From: Novipirellula caenicola | Lineage (GTDB): Bacteria > Planctomycetota > Planctomycetia > Pirellulales > Pirellulaceae | Reading direction: 5' to 3' | NCBI RefSeq assembly: GCF_039545035.1 | Contig: NZ_BAABRO010000009.1 | Location: 62,001 to 126,000 of the forward strand | Length of the DNA stretch: 64,000 nt | Part shown: piece after piece, positions 25,952 through 34,095 of the stretch | How positions within the stretch are numbered: the first letter of the stretch is position 1 | Layout of the letters: every line of letters starts with the position of its first letter | Notes under the pieces: model-generated | Seen by the model: only the letters and a program-made list of their open reading frames with translations | The model's database searches: none | What the model was told of the DNA's origin: nothing | Position numbers and translations under genes: made by a program

Positions 25952-27934
25952 GTGAATTGCGTTCGCTTCCGAATTGCGTCCATTCTGGTCGTCCTACTGT
26001 CTGTGGCGGTACCCACGACGACAACTTTCGCTAGCGACCCTGCGGCCGCCGGCGGCACCTCGCTCGATCGGATCGACCTGATTGATTTCCGGGGTCGAAC
26101 CTGGAAGCTCGACGATTTCCAGTCCGATTCGATACTGGTGGTCGCGATGCTGGGCACCGAGTGTCCGTTGGCCAAATTGTACGCGATCCGGCTGGGGGAA
26201 ATTCAACAGCAGTACCTATCGCAGTCGGTTCGTGTGATCGGCGTGATGAGCAATCGCCAAGACTCGCTCGAAGAGATCGCGTCGTTCGCGAAACGCCAAT
26301 CGATCGAGTTCCCGCTGCTCAAGGACGCTGGCAATCGGTTTGCCGATCAAGTCGCTGCCGAGCGAACGCCGGAGGTATTTGTCTACGACGCCGATCGCGA
26401 ACTTCGTTATCGCGGCCGAATCGATGACCAGTATGGGATCGGGTACATCCGCGACGAACCGCGTCGTCACGATCTACGGATCGCACTGGATGAATTGACG
26501 TCGGGGCGTGAGGTTTCACTGCCGCAAACCGATACGGTCGGATGCATCATCGGCCGGACCAAAAAAGTGGTCGAGCACAGTGACGTAACCTACGGCGGCC
26601 AAGTCGCCGAGATTCTACGCAAGCGGTGTGTCGAGTGTCACCGTGATGGCGAGATCGCACCCTTCTCGTTGACCGATTACGACGAGGTCGCGGGTTGGTC
26701 CGACATGATGGCCGAGGTGGTTCGCGAAGGCCGGATGCCACCGTGGCACGCCAGCGGTGATCACTTGCCGTTCGCCAACGACCGCATGATGAGCGACGAA
26801 GAAAAAGAAATCTTGTATGCCTGGGTTGATGCAGGGTCGCCCAAAGGTGACGCCAGCGATTTGCCGCCGCTGCCCGAAAAAATTCCCGGATGGCAACTGC
26901 CGCGTGAACCCGATTTGGTCGTGCCCGTCAATACCGAGAGCGTGACGATTCCCGCGACCGGCGAGGTGCGTTATCAGTACTATCGCGTTGATCCCAAGTT
27001 GGACGAAGACATGTGGATCGAAGCAGCCGAGTTGAAACCGGGCAATCGCGAAGTGGTTCATCACATCTTGGCCTTCGCCGCACCCAAGGGAACTCGCGGC
27101 GGCTTGGACGCGGCACGTGGTTTTTTGGTCGGCTATGTTCCCGGCGCCCGATTGGAATTGGCGCCCAAGGGGCATGCCAAGCGGATTCCCGCGGGCAGCG
27201 AACTGATTTTTCAAGTGCACTACACTCCGGTCGGAACCGAGCAGCAGGACCAAAGTTCGCTGGGGATCTGTTTTGCCGATCCTGAATCGGTTACTCACGA
27301 GATCGTGACGACCAGTGCAGTACAGCCGCGTCTAAAAATCCCGCCAGGCGAAGCGAATTACGAGACCTCGGGAACCAGTCCACGTTTTCCCGCCGAATCG
27401 ACGCTGTTGAGCATGAGTCCGCACATGCATGTGCGGGGCAAATCGTTTCGCTATGAGCTGGAAACGGCGGCGGGCAAACGATCGACGCTGCTGGACATTC
27501 CGCACTACGATTTCAATTGGCAGACCACCTACGTGTTACAGGATCCGCTGGCGGTCCCCGAGGGAAGCCGGATCGTTTGTACCGCGACGTATGACAACAG
27601 CGAAGACAATTTGAACAATCCCGATCCGACGGCGACGGTTCGCTGGGGCGATCAAACGTGGGACGAAATGATGATCGGCTACTATCACTATGCCGTGCCG
27701 CTCAGTGAGCAAGCACGCAACGGAGTGAAGAAACCCGCGATGACGCTACGAGAACGCGCCCAAGCATTGATTCGCAATGCGGCTCGTCTGCAGAAATTCG
27801 AGCAACTCGACAGCGACGGCGATGGCAAGCTCGCCCGCAGCGATACTCCTAAAAAACTGTACGGAGTGTTCGATGATTTGGATGCCAACGGCGACGGCGT
27901 CTTAACAAGACAAGAGGTCGAATCGGCGCCGTAA
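25952..27934 (+). CDS. Secreted redoxin / cytochrome c / copper monooxygenase-like fusion with C-terminal EF-hands
   Basis: A 660-residue protein. A signal peptide (residues 1-28, ILVVLLSVAVP core) precedes a thioredoxin-fold AhpC/TSA-like domain with a single Cys in GTECPLAK. Next is a c-type haem site CVECH at residues 226-230 in a domain with GRMPPWHA (a possible distal Met/His). The middle to C-terminal part has HHILAFAAPKG and MSPHMHVRGKSF, which resemble the His-rich copper sites of type II ascorbate-dependent monooxygenases. Two EF-hand-like loops (DSDGDGKLARSD and DANGDGVLTRQE) end the chain. The start is GTG with GAAGG about seven bases before it. Such fusions recur in planctomycetes; the electron path and substrate are unknown. 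Confidence 0.85.
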   Translation: MNCVRFRIASILVVLLSVAVPTTTTFASDPAAAGGTSLDRIDLIDFRGRTWKLDDFQSDSILVVAMLGTECPLAKLYAIRLGEIQQQYLSQSVRVIGVMSNRQDSLEEIASFAKRQSIEFPLLKDAGNRFADQVAAERTPEVFVYDADRELRYRGRIDDQYGIGYIRDEPRRHDLRIALDELTSGREVSLPQTDTVGCIIGRTKKVVEHSDVTYGGQVAEILRKRCVECHRDGEIAPFSLTDYDEVAGWSDMMAEVVREGRMPPWHASGDHLPFANDRMMSDEEKEILYAWVDAGSPKGDASDLPPLPEKIPGWQLPREPDLVVPVNTESVTIPATGEVRYQYYRVDPKLDEDMWIEAAELKPGNREVVHHILAFAAPKGTRGGLDAARGFLVGYVPGARLELAPKGHAKRIPAGSELIFQVHYTPVGTEQQDQSSLGICFADPESVTHEIVTTSAVQPRLKIPPGEANYETSGTSPRFPAESTLLSMSPHMHVRGKSFRYELETAAGKRSTLLDIPHYDFNWQTTYVLQDPLAVPEGSRIVCTATYDNSEDNLNNPDPTATVRWGDQTWDEMMIGYYHYAVPLSEQARNGVKKPAMTLRERAQALIRNAARLQKFEQLDSDGDGKLARSDTPKKLYGVFDDLDANGDGVLTRQEVESAP

Positions 27935-28271
27935 GCGAGGAACCTTTGTTGGCAAGATGCGAACGGCTTGAAGGTCCCTCGCTGACGCTTTTTGATGTTG
28001 CGCGTTTGTATTTAGGGGCAAAGCCCCGGACGTTTACCTAGCCCAGCCCAACGGGCTGGGACCAAGAAAACCAATGAATTGTAGGGCCAACGGTCCGGCC
28101 GTTTACTCGGATCTACTGACGACGGCTGGTAAATGGCCGGGCCTTTGGTCCTTAGGTGTCTTGGCATCGCAAACTTGTAAGACAGCGGGTCACTCGGATC
28201 GGCAAACGGGGCGAAGAATTCACTCCGCCCCCGTTGCCGATTGAAAAGGCGAGCCGGACGACGTCAAGCGT
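27935..28271. other. Intergenic region with two hairpins, no gene
   Basis: Two structures are present. CCCAGCCC-AAC-GGGCTGGG (28042-28060) is a perfect 8-base stem. A longer imperfect inverted repeat has arms at 28083-28106 (AGGGCCAACGGTCCGG...) and 28129-28152, matching at 20 of 24 positions. Both lie between convergent genes, so they may end transcripts from both sides. No T-run follows either. No open frame here looks coding. Confidence 0.6.
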
Positions 28272-28622
28272 CTAGCTCTTGGGCTTCGACGTAAACGTTC
28301 CGTTTGGTGTCACCATCTTGGTCGGGGTTTTGCCGATACTTTCCATCAGTTCCCAAACGCCCTTCGGACTCAGCCGCACGCCTTGATCGGGGACCACGGT
28401 GACGGATTTCTTTTCGATGCTGCACTGTACCTTGGCAACGCCTTTGACACCTTCAAAGCGTTTGCTGATCTTCTTCACGCAGCCGCCGCACATTTCGCCC
28501 ACCGTCATCACGATTTGCGACTTCGCTGGATCCGCTGCTTGGACAGGCGAGGGAGCAAAAACAGAGACAGCTAACAACATCAAACCAGCCACAAGACCGG
28601 TACTTCGAACCCAATTTGACAT
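28272..28622 (-). CDS. Secreted heavy-metal-associated (HMA) domain protein
   Basis: A 116-residue protein. A signal peptide (residues 1-29, LVAGLMLLAVSVFAP core, cleavage after PVQA) is followed by an HMA ferredoxin-like fold with the metal-binding pair Cys45 and Cys48 in MTVGEMCGGCVKKI, then KGVAKVQCSIEKKSVTV and the typical helix at SPKGVWELMESIGKTP. A third Cys lies in VQCSI. The protein would bind copper or another soft metal outside the cytoplasm. It converges on the redoxin/cytochrome/monooxygenase gene, whose predicted copper sites make a copper-delivery link conceivable but unproven. Confidence 0.82.
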   Translation of the reverse strand: MSNWVRSTGLVAGLMLLAVSVFAPSPVQAADPAKSQIVMTVGEMCGGCVKKISKRFEGVKGVAKVQCSIEKKSVTVVPDQGVRLSPKGVWELMESIGKTPTKMVTPNGTFTSKPKS

Positions 28623-29196
28623 GCCAGAACTCCTTGTTGGAAAGGCATCACAGAATATCGTCGCCTAACCGCACTCGACCATCGCGTGCAGACTAGAAGC
28701 AACCTTCGCAAATACAGTTTTGGCACCCGCAATCAGGACCCCACGGATTTTGAGTTTTCTGATTGCAGAAGCCCAAGGTCATCTGAGCAGCAAGAACAAG
28801 CTGCTGACGCACACGCATTTCCTACCGCCACTTTTGCTTCGCATGAAGGCATTTGCGGCCGACCAATCAAAAAGTTGACCATTCGAAGTAGGGCAAGGCT
28901 TGGGCTTTGCCTACCCTCAACGTTACTGAAAACAGTAGTCGGTCACAACCGGAACCGCGGGATGAGAATGCTTGCAATCGTTCGATCAAGATCGTGGCTA
29001 CGAAAACATCGGCAATGCGGCTTGACGGTGTTCTAGGCGGCTACTAGCTTGTTGAGAACGATTCGCAAGAACTGAATTGTCCGCGAAGCCAGCGACGAGT
29101 TTATCTCTCTAGCCAGCCACGTTTGACTCGCCCCCCGACACGTTTTCGCGGGGTTTGAAGCATCACGCCTCCCTTTCTCTTGGCTGGAGATTTTTT
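28623..29196. other. Long intergenic region upstream of the first DUF1559 operon
   Basis: These 574 bases lie between two divergent transcripts. A possible reading frame of 116 residues (28686-29036) has no signal, no family motif and unusual composition, so I do not call it. One small GC-rich inverted repeat occurs near 28890-28916 (GTAGGGCAA...TTGCCTAC). The last 8-20 bases contain GGAGA, which serves as the ribosome site of the DUF1559 gene. Confidence 0.5.
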
Positions 29197-30138
29197 ATGT
29201 ACCCACGCTCATTTAGCGGCTGTCGGTCGGGCCGCGCTTACAAATCGGCGTTTACGCTCGTCGAACTGCTCGTCGTCATTGCAATCATTGGCGTGTTGGT
29301 CGGTTTGCTATTGCCCGCCGTGCAAGCGGCCCGCGAGGCAGCCCGGCGGATGCAGTGCAGTAACAACATGAAACAAGTTGCCTTGGCACTGCACAACTAC
29401 GAATCGACTCACCGCAGCCTTCCTCCGGCATGGGTCGATTGGGACGCATTGTATGCCGATCCGCTGCATGTCGCACACGCGAATGTTGCCGTACTTCCCT
29501 TTCTCGAAGGCGGCAACGCCGAGAGCCAATACAACTACAACGTCCGTTGGGATCATGCCGAGAACGCTGACATGGCCACCAACATGCCGGGGACGTATCA
29601 GTGTCCGTCCAATCCCGAAGCGGGAGCGACCGAACCCGATAGCGGATTTCAGACCTGCGACTACGCTCACATTCGTAGCGATACAGGATGGATCACCGAT
29701 CCGGCACCGAATCGTTCGATGTTCGAGCAGAACGAAATTCGCAAGTTTCGTGATGTCACCGATGGCCTTAGCCACACGATTCTGCAATACGAATCGGCAG
29801 GTCGTGCCGCGTTGTATGTCCAAGGCCGAACTGCCGTCTCGCCCTCGTGGTGGTCTCAAGAATACAGGGCATGGGCAGGGCACTTTAACTCGGGATGGCT
29901 CTATCCCTACCAAGTGGAATTGGACCCCAATACTGGCAATCCGAATGTGACTTGGTTCGTGGGCACGGACATCATCAACGTCAGCAATCTTTACGGTGCT
30001 CCCTATGCGTTTCATACCGGAGGGATGCAAATCAGTTTGGCAGACGGCTCGGTTCGATTCTTGACCGAAAACATCGACATGGACGTGCTCAGCGCATTGA
30101 CGTCGATTGATGGTCATGAAGTCGTTGGCGAGTTTTAG
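29197..30138 (+). CDS. DUF1559 prepilin-like protein 1
   Basis: A 313-residue protein. The N-terminus [16 protein letters not shown] is a type IV prepilin/pseudopilin signal with the key Glu, followed by [20 protein letters not shown] typical of planctomycete DUF1559 (PF07596) proteins. The body has a [15 protein letters not shown] segment, and the family end motif appears as [20 protein letters not shown]. The ATG at 29197 is preceded by GGAGA; an upstream in-frame ATG at 29155 adds 14 residues before the pilin signal. These proteins are numerous in planctomycetes, are presumed to be exported by a type II/IV-like machine, and have no proven function. It heads an operon with a lipoprotein and a PepSY protein. 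Confidence 0.93.
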   Translation: MYPRSFSGCRSGRAYKSAFTLVELLVVIAIIGVLVGLLLPAVQAAREAARRMQCSNNMKQVALALHNYESTHRSLPPAWVDWDALYADPLHVAHANVAVLPFLEGGNAESQYNYNVRWDHAENADMATNMPGTYQCPSNPEAGATEPDSGFQTCDYAHIRSDTGWITDPAPNRSMFEQNEIRKFRDVTDGLSHTILQYESAGRAALYVQGRTAVSPSWWSQEYRAWAGHFNSGWLYPYQVELDPNTGNPNVTWFVGTDIINVSNLYGAPYAFHTGGMQISLADGSVRFLTENIDMDVLSALTSIDGHEVVGEF

Positions 30139-30147
30139 GGGAACCTC

Positions 30148-30642
30148 ATGAGATTTCTAATCAATATTGGTTTGATCTTGGTTGCATGCGTTTGCGTTGG
30201 ATGCCGCGAAGGGTGGCAAGCCGCGACGTACCCGGCACAGGGAATGGTGACCGTCAATGGAACGGCTGCTAACGGGGCCGTCGTCACGCTTTATCCGGTC
30301 GGCGGCAAGGTGGATGTTCGCAACTCGCGGCCGTGGGCAATCGCGGACCAAGAGGGGCGTTTTGAATTGCAGACGTACGAAGCTGGCGATGGGGCGCCGA
30401 TCGGTGAGTACAACGTGACTGTGACATGGCCGCTAGACGTCACCAAGATGGACTTGGCGATGACCGACCAATTGGATGGCCAGTTCGCTCGTCCGGAACA
30501 GTCACTGTGGAAGGTGGAGATCGAAGAAGGTGAGAACTCGCTTCCGACGATCGCAATCGACGGGGTGAAGCTTCAAACCAAAGTTCAAAACGCCAAGTCG
30601 CGTCGGATTCCGCGTGGTCCCGAGATGGAGCCGGGGCAATGA
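30148..30642 (+). CDS. Lipoprotein with carboxypeptidase-regulatory-like (transthyretin-like) domain
   Basis: A 164-residue protein with a lipoprotein signal: a basic start, the hydrophobic LINIGLILVACVC, and Cys19 in CVGC as the probable lipidated residue. The mature part begins with a PAQGMVTVNGTAANGAVVTLYP stretch and continues to DQEGRFELQTYEAGDGAPIGEYNVTV, the pattern of a small beta-sandwich of the CarboxypepD_reg-like type often found next to DUF1559 genes in planctomycetes. It starts nine bases after the DUF1559 stop, and its TGA overlaps the next ATG by four bases, so the three genes form one operon. The function is unknown. Confidence 0.85.
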   Translation: MRFLINIGLILVACVCVGCREGWQAATYPAQGMVTVNGTAANGAVVTLYPVGGKVDVRNSRPWAIADQEGRFELQTYEAGDGAPIGEYNVTVTWPLDVTKMDLAMTDQLDGQFARPEQSLWKVEIEEGENSLPTIAIDGVKLQTKVQNAKSRRIPRGPEMEPGQ

Positions 30643-31907
30643 ACACGTTCGATACGGCAAAGCTCGCCGATCGCAACCGTGCGGTTCGTTTTCGCTTGCG
30701 CAAACTTTGGCTGCTCGCTCATCGTTGGCTCGGGCTGACGATTGGCCTGGTGTTTGTGTTGATCGGGTTGACGGGAAGTTTATTGGTGTTCGATCACGCG
30801 ATCGACGAGCGGCTGAACTCGGATTTATTGCTGACCAACCGCAGCGGGCAGCCGCGTACGGTGGCCGAGATTATCGTCGCGGCGGAAGCCTTCTATGACG
30901 ACGGTGCTAAGCAGGCGCTCTCTGTCAGTCGGCCTCGCGTCGATGATGGCGTTTGGACGGTTTGGTTTGCCGGTGGGACGGATCAAGCACCCAAGTACAT
31001 CGCAGTTCACGTTGATCCCTATTCCGCTTCGGTCACCGGACAACGGGTTTGGGGTGAGGATTTGATGTCATGGATCTACCGATTGCACTTTCAATTGGTC
31101 GCGGGCCGGATCGGCTCGATCATCGTCGGCATCATCGGCGTTTTGGTTTTGCTTTCGATCGGATCGGGAATCTTGCTCTGGTGGCCGCTGTGGAAACATA
31201 GTTGGCGTGCCGCATTTGCGATCCGTCGTGGACGGCGTTTCAACTATGACGTTCACAAGACGTTTGGGATCGTCAGTGCCGGCTTTCTCGCTGTGATCAC
31301 CTTCACCGGCGTCTACATGGAATTCCCCGCCGTGTTCAGGTCGGTTGCGGGTGTTTTCAGCGAGGTGAGTAAAGAGCCCCGCGATCTGACCTCCGATCCA
31401 CAAGAGTCTCGCAAACCGTTGACACCCGACGAAGCGATCGCGATCGCGAGATCCACATTTCCGAATGCCAAATTCGATCACCTGCATCCACCAGCGAACG
31501 AGAATGGAACCTATGAAGTCGCATTTCGTCAGCCTGATGAGGTTCAAACAAGCTACGGGCGTTCCCAAGTCTTCCTGGATCAATACAGCGGTCGTGTCTT
31601 GAGCGTCCGAAGCCCGGCAGACTTCTCAGCCGCCGACGCGTTCTTTGCCTGGCAATTCCCGCTTCACAACGGAGAGGCGTTTGGTTTGATGGGACGCTGG
31701 GCGGTTCTGTTTTTCGGGCTGACTCCGGCGCTGCTGTACATCAGTGGCGCCATCGTATGGTGGCGGAAACGTCGGCCACAACACTCCAAAAATCGACGAT
31801 CGGCTGGCCAACCGACTGAGATCGACTCAGTCGCCGATGTGGTGACAGACACAGAGCGTTCGCGGCTACCCGCTGCGAAGGAGTTGGTGTCAGGGACCAC
31901 GCGTTAG
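30639..31907 (+). CDS. PepSY-associated transmembrane protein
   Basis: A 422-residue inner-membrane protein of the PepSY_TM family. An N-terminal helix (LAHRWLGLTIGLVFVLIGLTGSLLVFDHAID) has the family's HRWLGL signature. Helices follow near residues 155-180 (GIIGVLVLLSIGSGILLWWPLW), 205-225 (HKTFGIVSAGFLAVITFTGVYM) and 350-370. A PepSY-like extracytoplasmic segment (DEAIAIARSTFPNAKF...GRVLSV) lies between the last two. Family members are linked to iron uptake or ferric reduction at the membrane. Here the ATG overlaps the lipoprotein stop (ATGA), so it is translated with a DUF1559-lipoprotein pair rather than with a TonB receptor. The C-terminal 50 residues are a polar cytoplasmic tail. Confidence 0.88.
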   Translation: MNTFDTAKLADRNRAVRFRLRKLWLLAHRWLGLTIGLVFVLIGLTGSLLVFDHAIDERLNSDLLLTNRSGQPRTVAEIIVAAEAFYDDGAKQALSVSRPRVDDGVWTVWFAGGTDQAPKYIAVHVDPYSASVTGQRVWGEDLMSWIYRLHFQLVAGRIGSIIVGIIGVLVLLSIGSGILLWWPLWKHSWRAAFAIRRGRRFNYDVHKTFGIVSAGFLAVITFTGVYMEFPAVFRSVAGVFSEVSKEPRDLTSDPQESRKPLTPDEAIAIARSTFPNAKFDHLHPPANENGTYEVAFRQPDEVQTSYGRSQVFLDQYSGRVLSVRSPADFSAADAFFAWQFPLHNGEAFGLMGRWAVLFFGLTPALLYISGAIVWWRKRRPQHSKNRRSAGQPTEIDSVADVVTDTERSRLPAAKELVSGTTR

Positions 31908-32479
31908 TTCCAGATCCAGATGTTTCGTTGGCCTGTTGCTGAACACGGGCTGGCAATTTCAATCGCCGCCGCTACCGCCGATAGGTCGACTTCTAAAGGG
32001 GGACCGAGAGGTCGGTAGAGAGTTCCGGTGCATTCGATCCCCCCTCGAACCGTGCTGATCGTTCGGGACCGTGGATCTGCAAGCGATCGCGATTGCACAG
32101 TCGCTGCATGTCCCCTTAAACGCTTCGAAGGTGGGCCCCGAAGACCCAGGGTTATTTGGCTGAATTACGGGTGAAAAAGCAACTAAGTGCACCCCGAGTT
32201 TTCTCAAAATAGGGGGAAAAAGCTGGATTTGTGCGCAGTTTAACGGCATGGCAATCAATTCGGCCAATCGCTCATATCCCCCACCCCCTATGGTTAAAGT
32301 ACTGCTATCGCAGGGCATCACTGCGGAACGAGTCGTTCTGCATCCATCGACATCCGACGATTAATCACCTTGTCTCCTCATTTACGTCGGTGCGGCACCG
32401 TCCGCTGGTACTGCTTGCAGTGCTAAGTCGAGTCTGATGCCAATTCTTTCAATTGTACTTTTCTTCGAGGGTAAAGAGC
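31908..32479. other. Long intergenic region upstream of the second DUF1559 gene
   Basis: No gene is convincing in these 572 bases; a minus-strand frame at 31959-32321 lacks any family feature. Two structures can be seen: an imperfect palindrome TGCAAGCGATCGCGATTGCA at 32078-32097, and ATAGGGGG (32209-32216) facing CCCCCTAT (32284-32291) at a distance of about 70 bases. Either could belong to a leader or an operator. Promoter elements could not be identified with confidence. Confidence 0.45.
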
Positions 32480-33718
32480 ATGATGAGAACATCAAGCCGA
32501 GCCAAAGGGTTCACGTTAGTGGAACTGCTAGTTGTAATCGCGATCATTGGGGTGCTTGTGGGGCTGCTATTGCCAGCTGTCCAGGCAGCTCGCGAAGCGG
32601 CTCGACGGATGAGCTGTAGCAACAACTTCAAGCAGATTGGTCTCGCGATCCACAACTATCATGCGGCCTACAAACAGCTGCCGGTTCACGGCGGCGGTAC
32701 GCAAGGCACGCATGCCGGTCGCCACGAAAGCGGGCGGCGAGGCAATAATCGTCTCGAGCGATCGGCCTTGGTCGCATTGACGCCGTTCTTTGAACAACAA
32801 GCGTTATGGGAGCAAATCAGCAACCCATTTCAGACAACCGACAGCAGCGGAAACGTTCGCACCTACAACGCGATGGGGCCTTGGCCCGGCATGCCTCTTT
32901 CGGCTCACTTGAACTGGGGCAACTACGATCCTTGGTTGACAAACATTCCGACGCTTCGTTGCCCGAGCGACCCCGGTATTGGGCTTCCCGCGACCGGTCG
33001 TACGAACTACGCGATGTGTACCGGTGACTCTTGTGACACCGGGTTTGGTGGAGCACTCAATCGGATGACGGGGGCGACTCAAAAAGGTGGAACACCTCCG
33101 ATGTACCAACGAGTCCGGGCTTCGCAGCGAGGGGCGTTCATGGTCCAGCTCGATTCGAAGTTCCGCGACGTGCTTGATGGATTGTCTAACACCATTTTTG
33201 CAGGCGAGATCCTGACGGATTTGGGCGACCGTGATAAGCGAACTCATCTGGCCGATAACCAAGTCTCGAACATTTTGAACATGGGCGGAAACTTGGCTTG
33301 TCGTCAAAGTCTCGACCCAGAACGTCCACAATTCTGGTCCCAAACGCCCTCGCCGAACCGTTTGACCGGCAGCGGAGAAGAGCGTCGTGGAATGAAGTGG
33401 GCATCCTTGTTGCCGATCTATACTCAAATGTTGACGATCCTGCCGCCCAACGCCGAGCTCTGCGGCAATAACTTCTACTACTCGATCGCGGTCGCGCCAC
33501 CGAGTAGCCGTCACCAAGGCGGCGTGCATGTTTTGATGGGAGATGGTGCGGTGAAGTTCGTCACCGATTCGATCGAGGCTGGTGATTCGGGCCGTGGTCA
33601 AGTCGGCGTTCATGCTCAGCACACCGACCCCGATTCGGTTCCAGGTAGCGAAAGTCCTTATGGGCTTTGGGGAGCTTTGGGAACTCGGGCTTCGAAGGAA
33701 ACCATCGAGGATTTCTAG
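32480..33718 (+). CDS. DUF1559 prepilin-like protein 2
   Basis: A 412-residue protein. Its N-terminus [20 protein letters not shown] is almost identical to protein 1 through ARRM.CSNN.KQ. The later body differs: long loops with [19 protein letters not shown] and a C-terminal [21 protein letters not shown], the H-x-G-G...DG end motif of DUF1559. The two ATG codons at 32480 and 32483 follow a GAGG-type ribosome site; starts further up (32453) would place extra residues before the prepilin signal. It is followed after 65 bases by a small lipoprotein and then by a strong terminator, making a compact two-gene unit. Confidence 0.93.
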   Translation: MMRTSSRAKGFTLVELLVVIAIIGVLVGLLLPAVQAAREAARRMSCSNNFKQIGLAIHNYHAAYKQLPVHGGGTQGTHAGRHESGRRGNNRLERSALVALTPFFEQQALWEQISNPFQTTDSSGNVRTYNAMGPWPGMPLSAHLNWGNYDPWLTNIPTLRCPSDPGIGLPATGRTNYAMCTGDSCDTGFGGALNRMTGATQKGGTPPMYQRVRASQRGAFMVQLDSKFRDVLDGLSNTIFAGEILTDLGDRDKRTHLADNQVSNILNMGGNLACRQSLDPERPQFWSQTPSPNRLTGSGEERRGMKWASLLPIYTQMLTILPPNAELCGNNFYYSIAVAPPSSRHQGGVHVLMGDGAVKFVTDSIEAGDSGRGQVGVHAQHTDPDSVPGSESPYGLWGALGTRASKETIEDF

Positions 33719-33783
33719 TCAACCAAGTTCGAGATCCATCTCATTTCACCACTCTCATTCCATTGATATTTTGGAAAAACTGT

Positions 33784-33972
33784 ATGAAGAAAATACGATT
33801 ATCACTGCTATCGTTGACCGCTTGCTGTGCGATGGTTGGTTGCGGGGAAGACACTGCGACCGTGCCCACCGATCGAGATGAAATGCAGGCTTACATCGAC
33901 GCGCATCCCGAGTTGAATATCTCGGACGAAGAGCTCAACGCCGAGCCTCCGTCGGAAGACGAAGAAGAGTAA
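33784..33972 (+). CDS. Small acidic lipoprotein
   Basis: A 62-residue protein. The signal MKKIRLSLLSLTACCAMVGC places the lipidated residue at Cys20. The mature part of about 40 residues is strongly acidic and ends in EPPSEDEEE. A segment YIDAHPELNISDEELNAEP is the only structured-looking part. No enzyme family is recognised. It is the second gene of the DUF1559-2 unit; the first DUF1559 gene is also followed by a lipoprotein, although of another type. A longer frame from 33667 is in the same register but overlaps the DUF1559 gene and hides the signal. Confidence 0.8.
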   Translation: MKKIRLSLLSLTACCAMVGCGEDTATVPTDRDEMQAYIDAHPELNISDEELNAEPPSEDEEE

Positions 33973-33991
33973 GCTTCGCAGTTAAAAAAAG

Positions 33992-34023
33992 AAAAACCCC
34001 ACGCAAATGCGTGGGGTTTTTTT
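33992..34023. terminator. Bidirectional Rho-independent terminator
   Basis: A 14-base perfect stem, AAAAACCCCACGCA with TGCGTGGGGTTTTT, is flanked by A-runs on one side and T-runs on the other. It can end the DUF1559-2 / lipoprotein transcript (+) and the thrS transcript (-), whose stop lies 73 bases away. It is the best terminator in the window. Confidence 0.92.
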
Positions 34024-34095
34024 AGGTCGTCACCGCGGAAGCGGCGACTTCGTGCGGCGTGATGAACCGGCGAGCCGCGAACTTAGTACGCGAAC

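Noticed and set aside
28686-29036. Possible 116-codon gene in the gap before DUF1559-1
   Set aside because: No ribosome site, no signal or motif, and mixed composition with repeated Arg/Ser; better treated as intergenic.
31959-32321. Possible 120-codon minus-strand gene
   Set aside because: No recognisable feature and it lies over the leader region of DUF1559-2.
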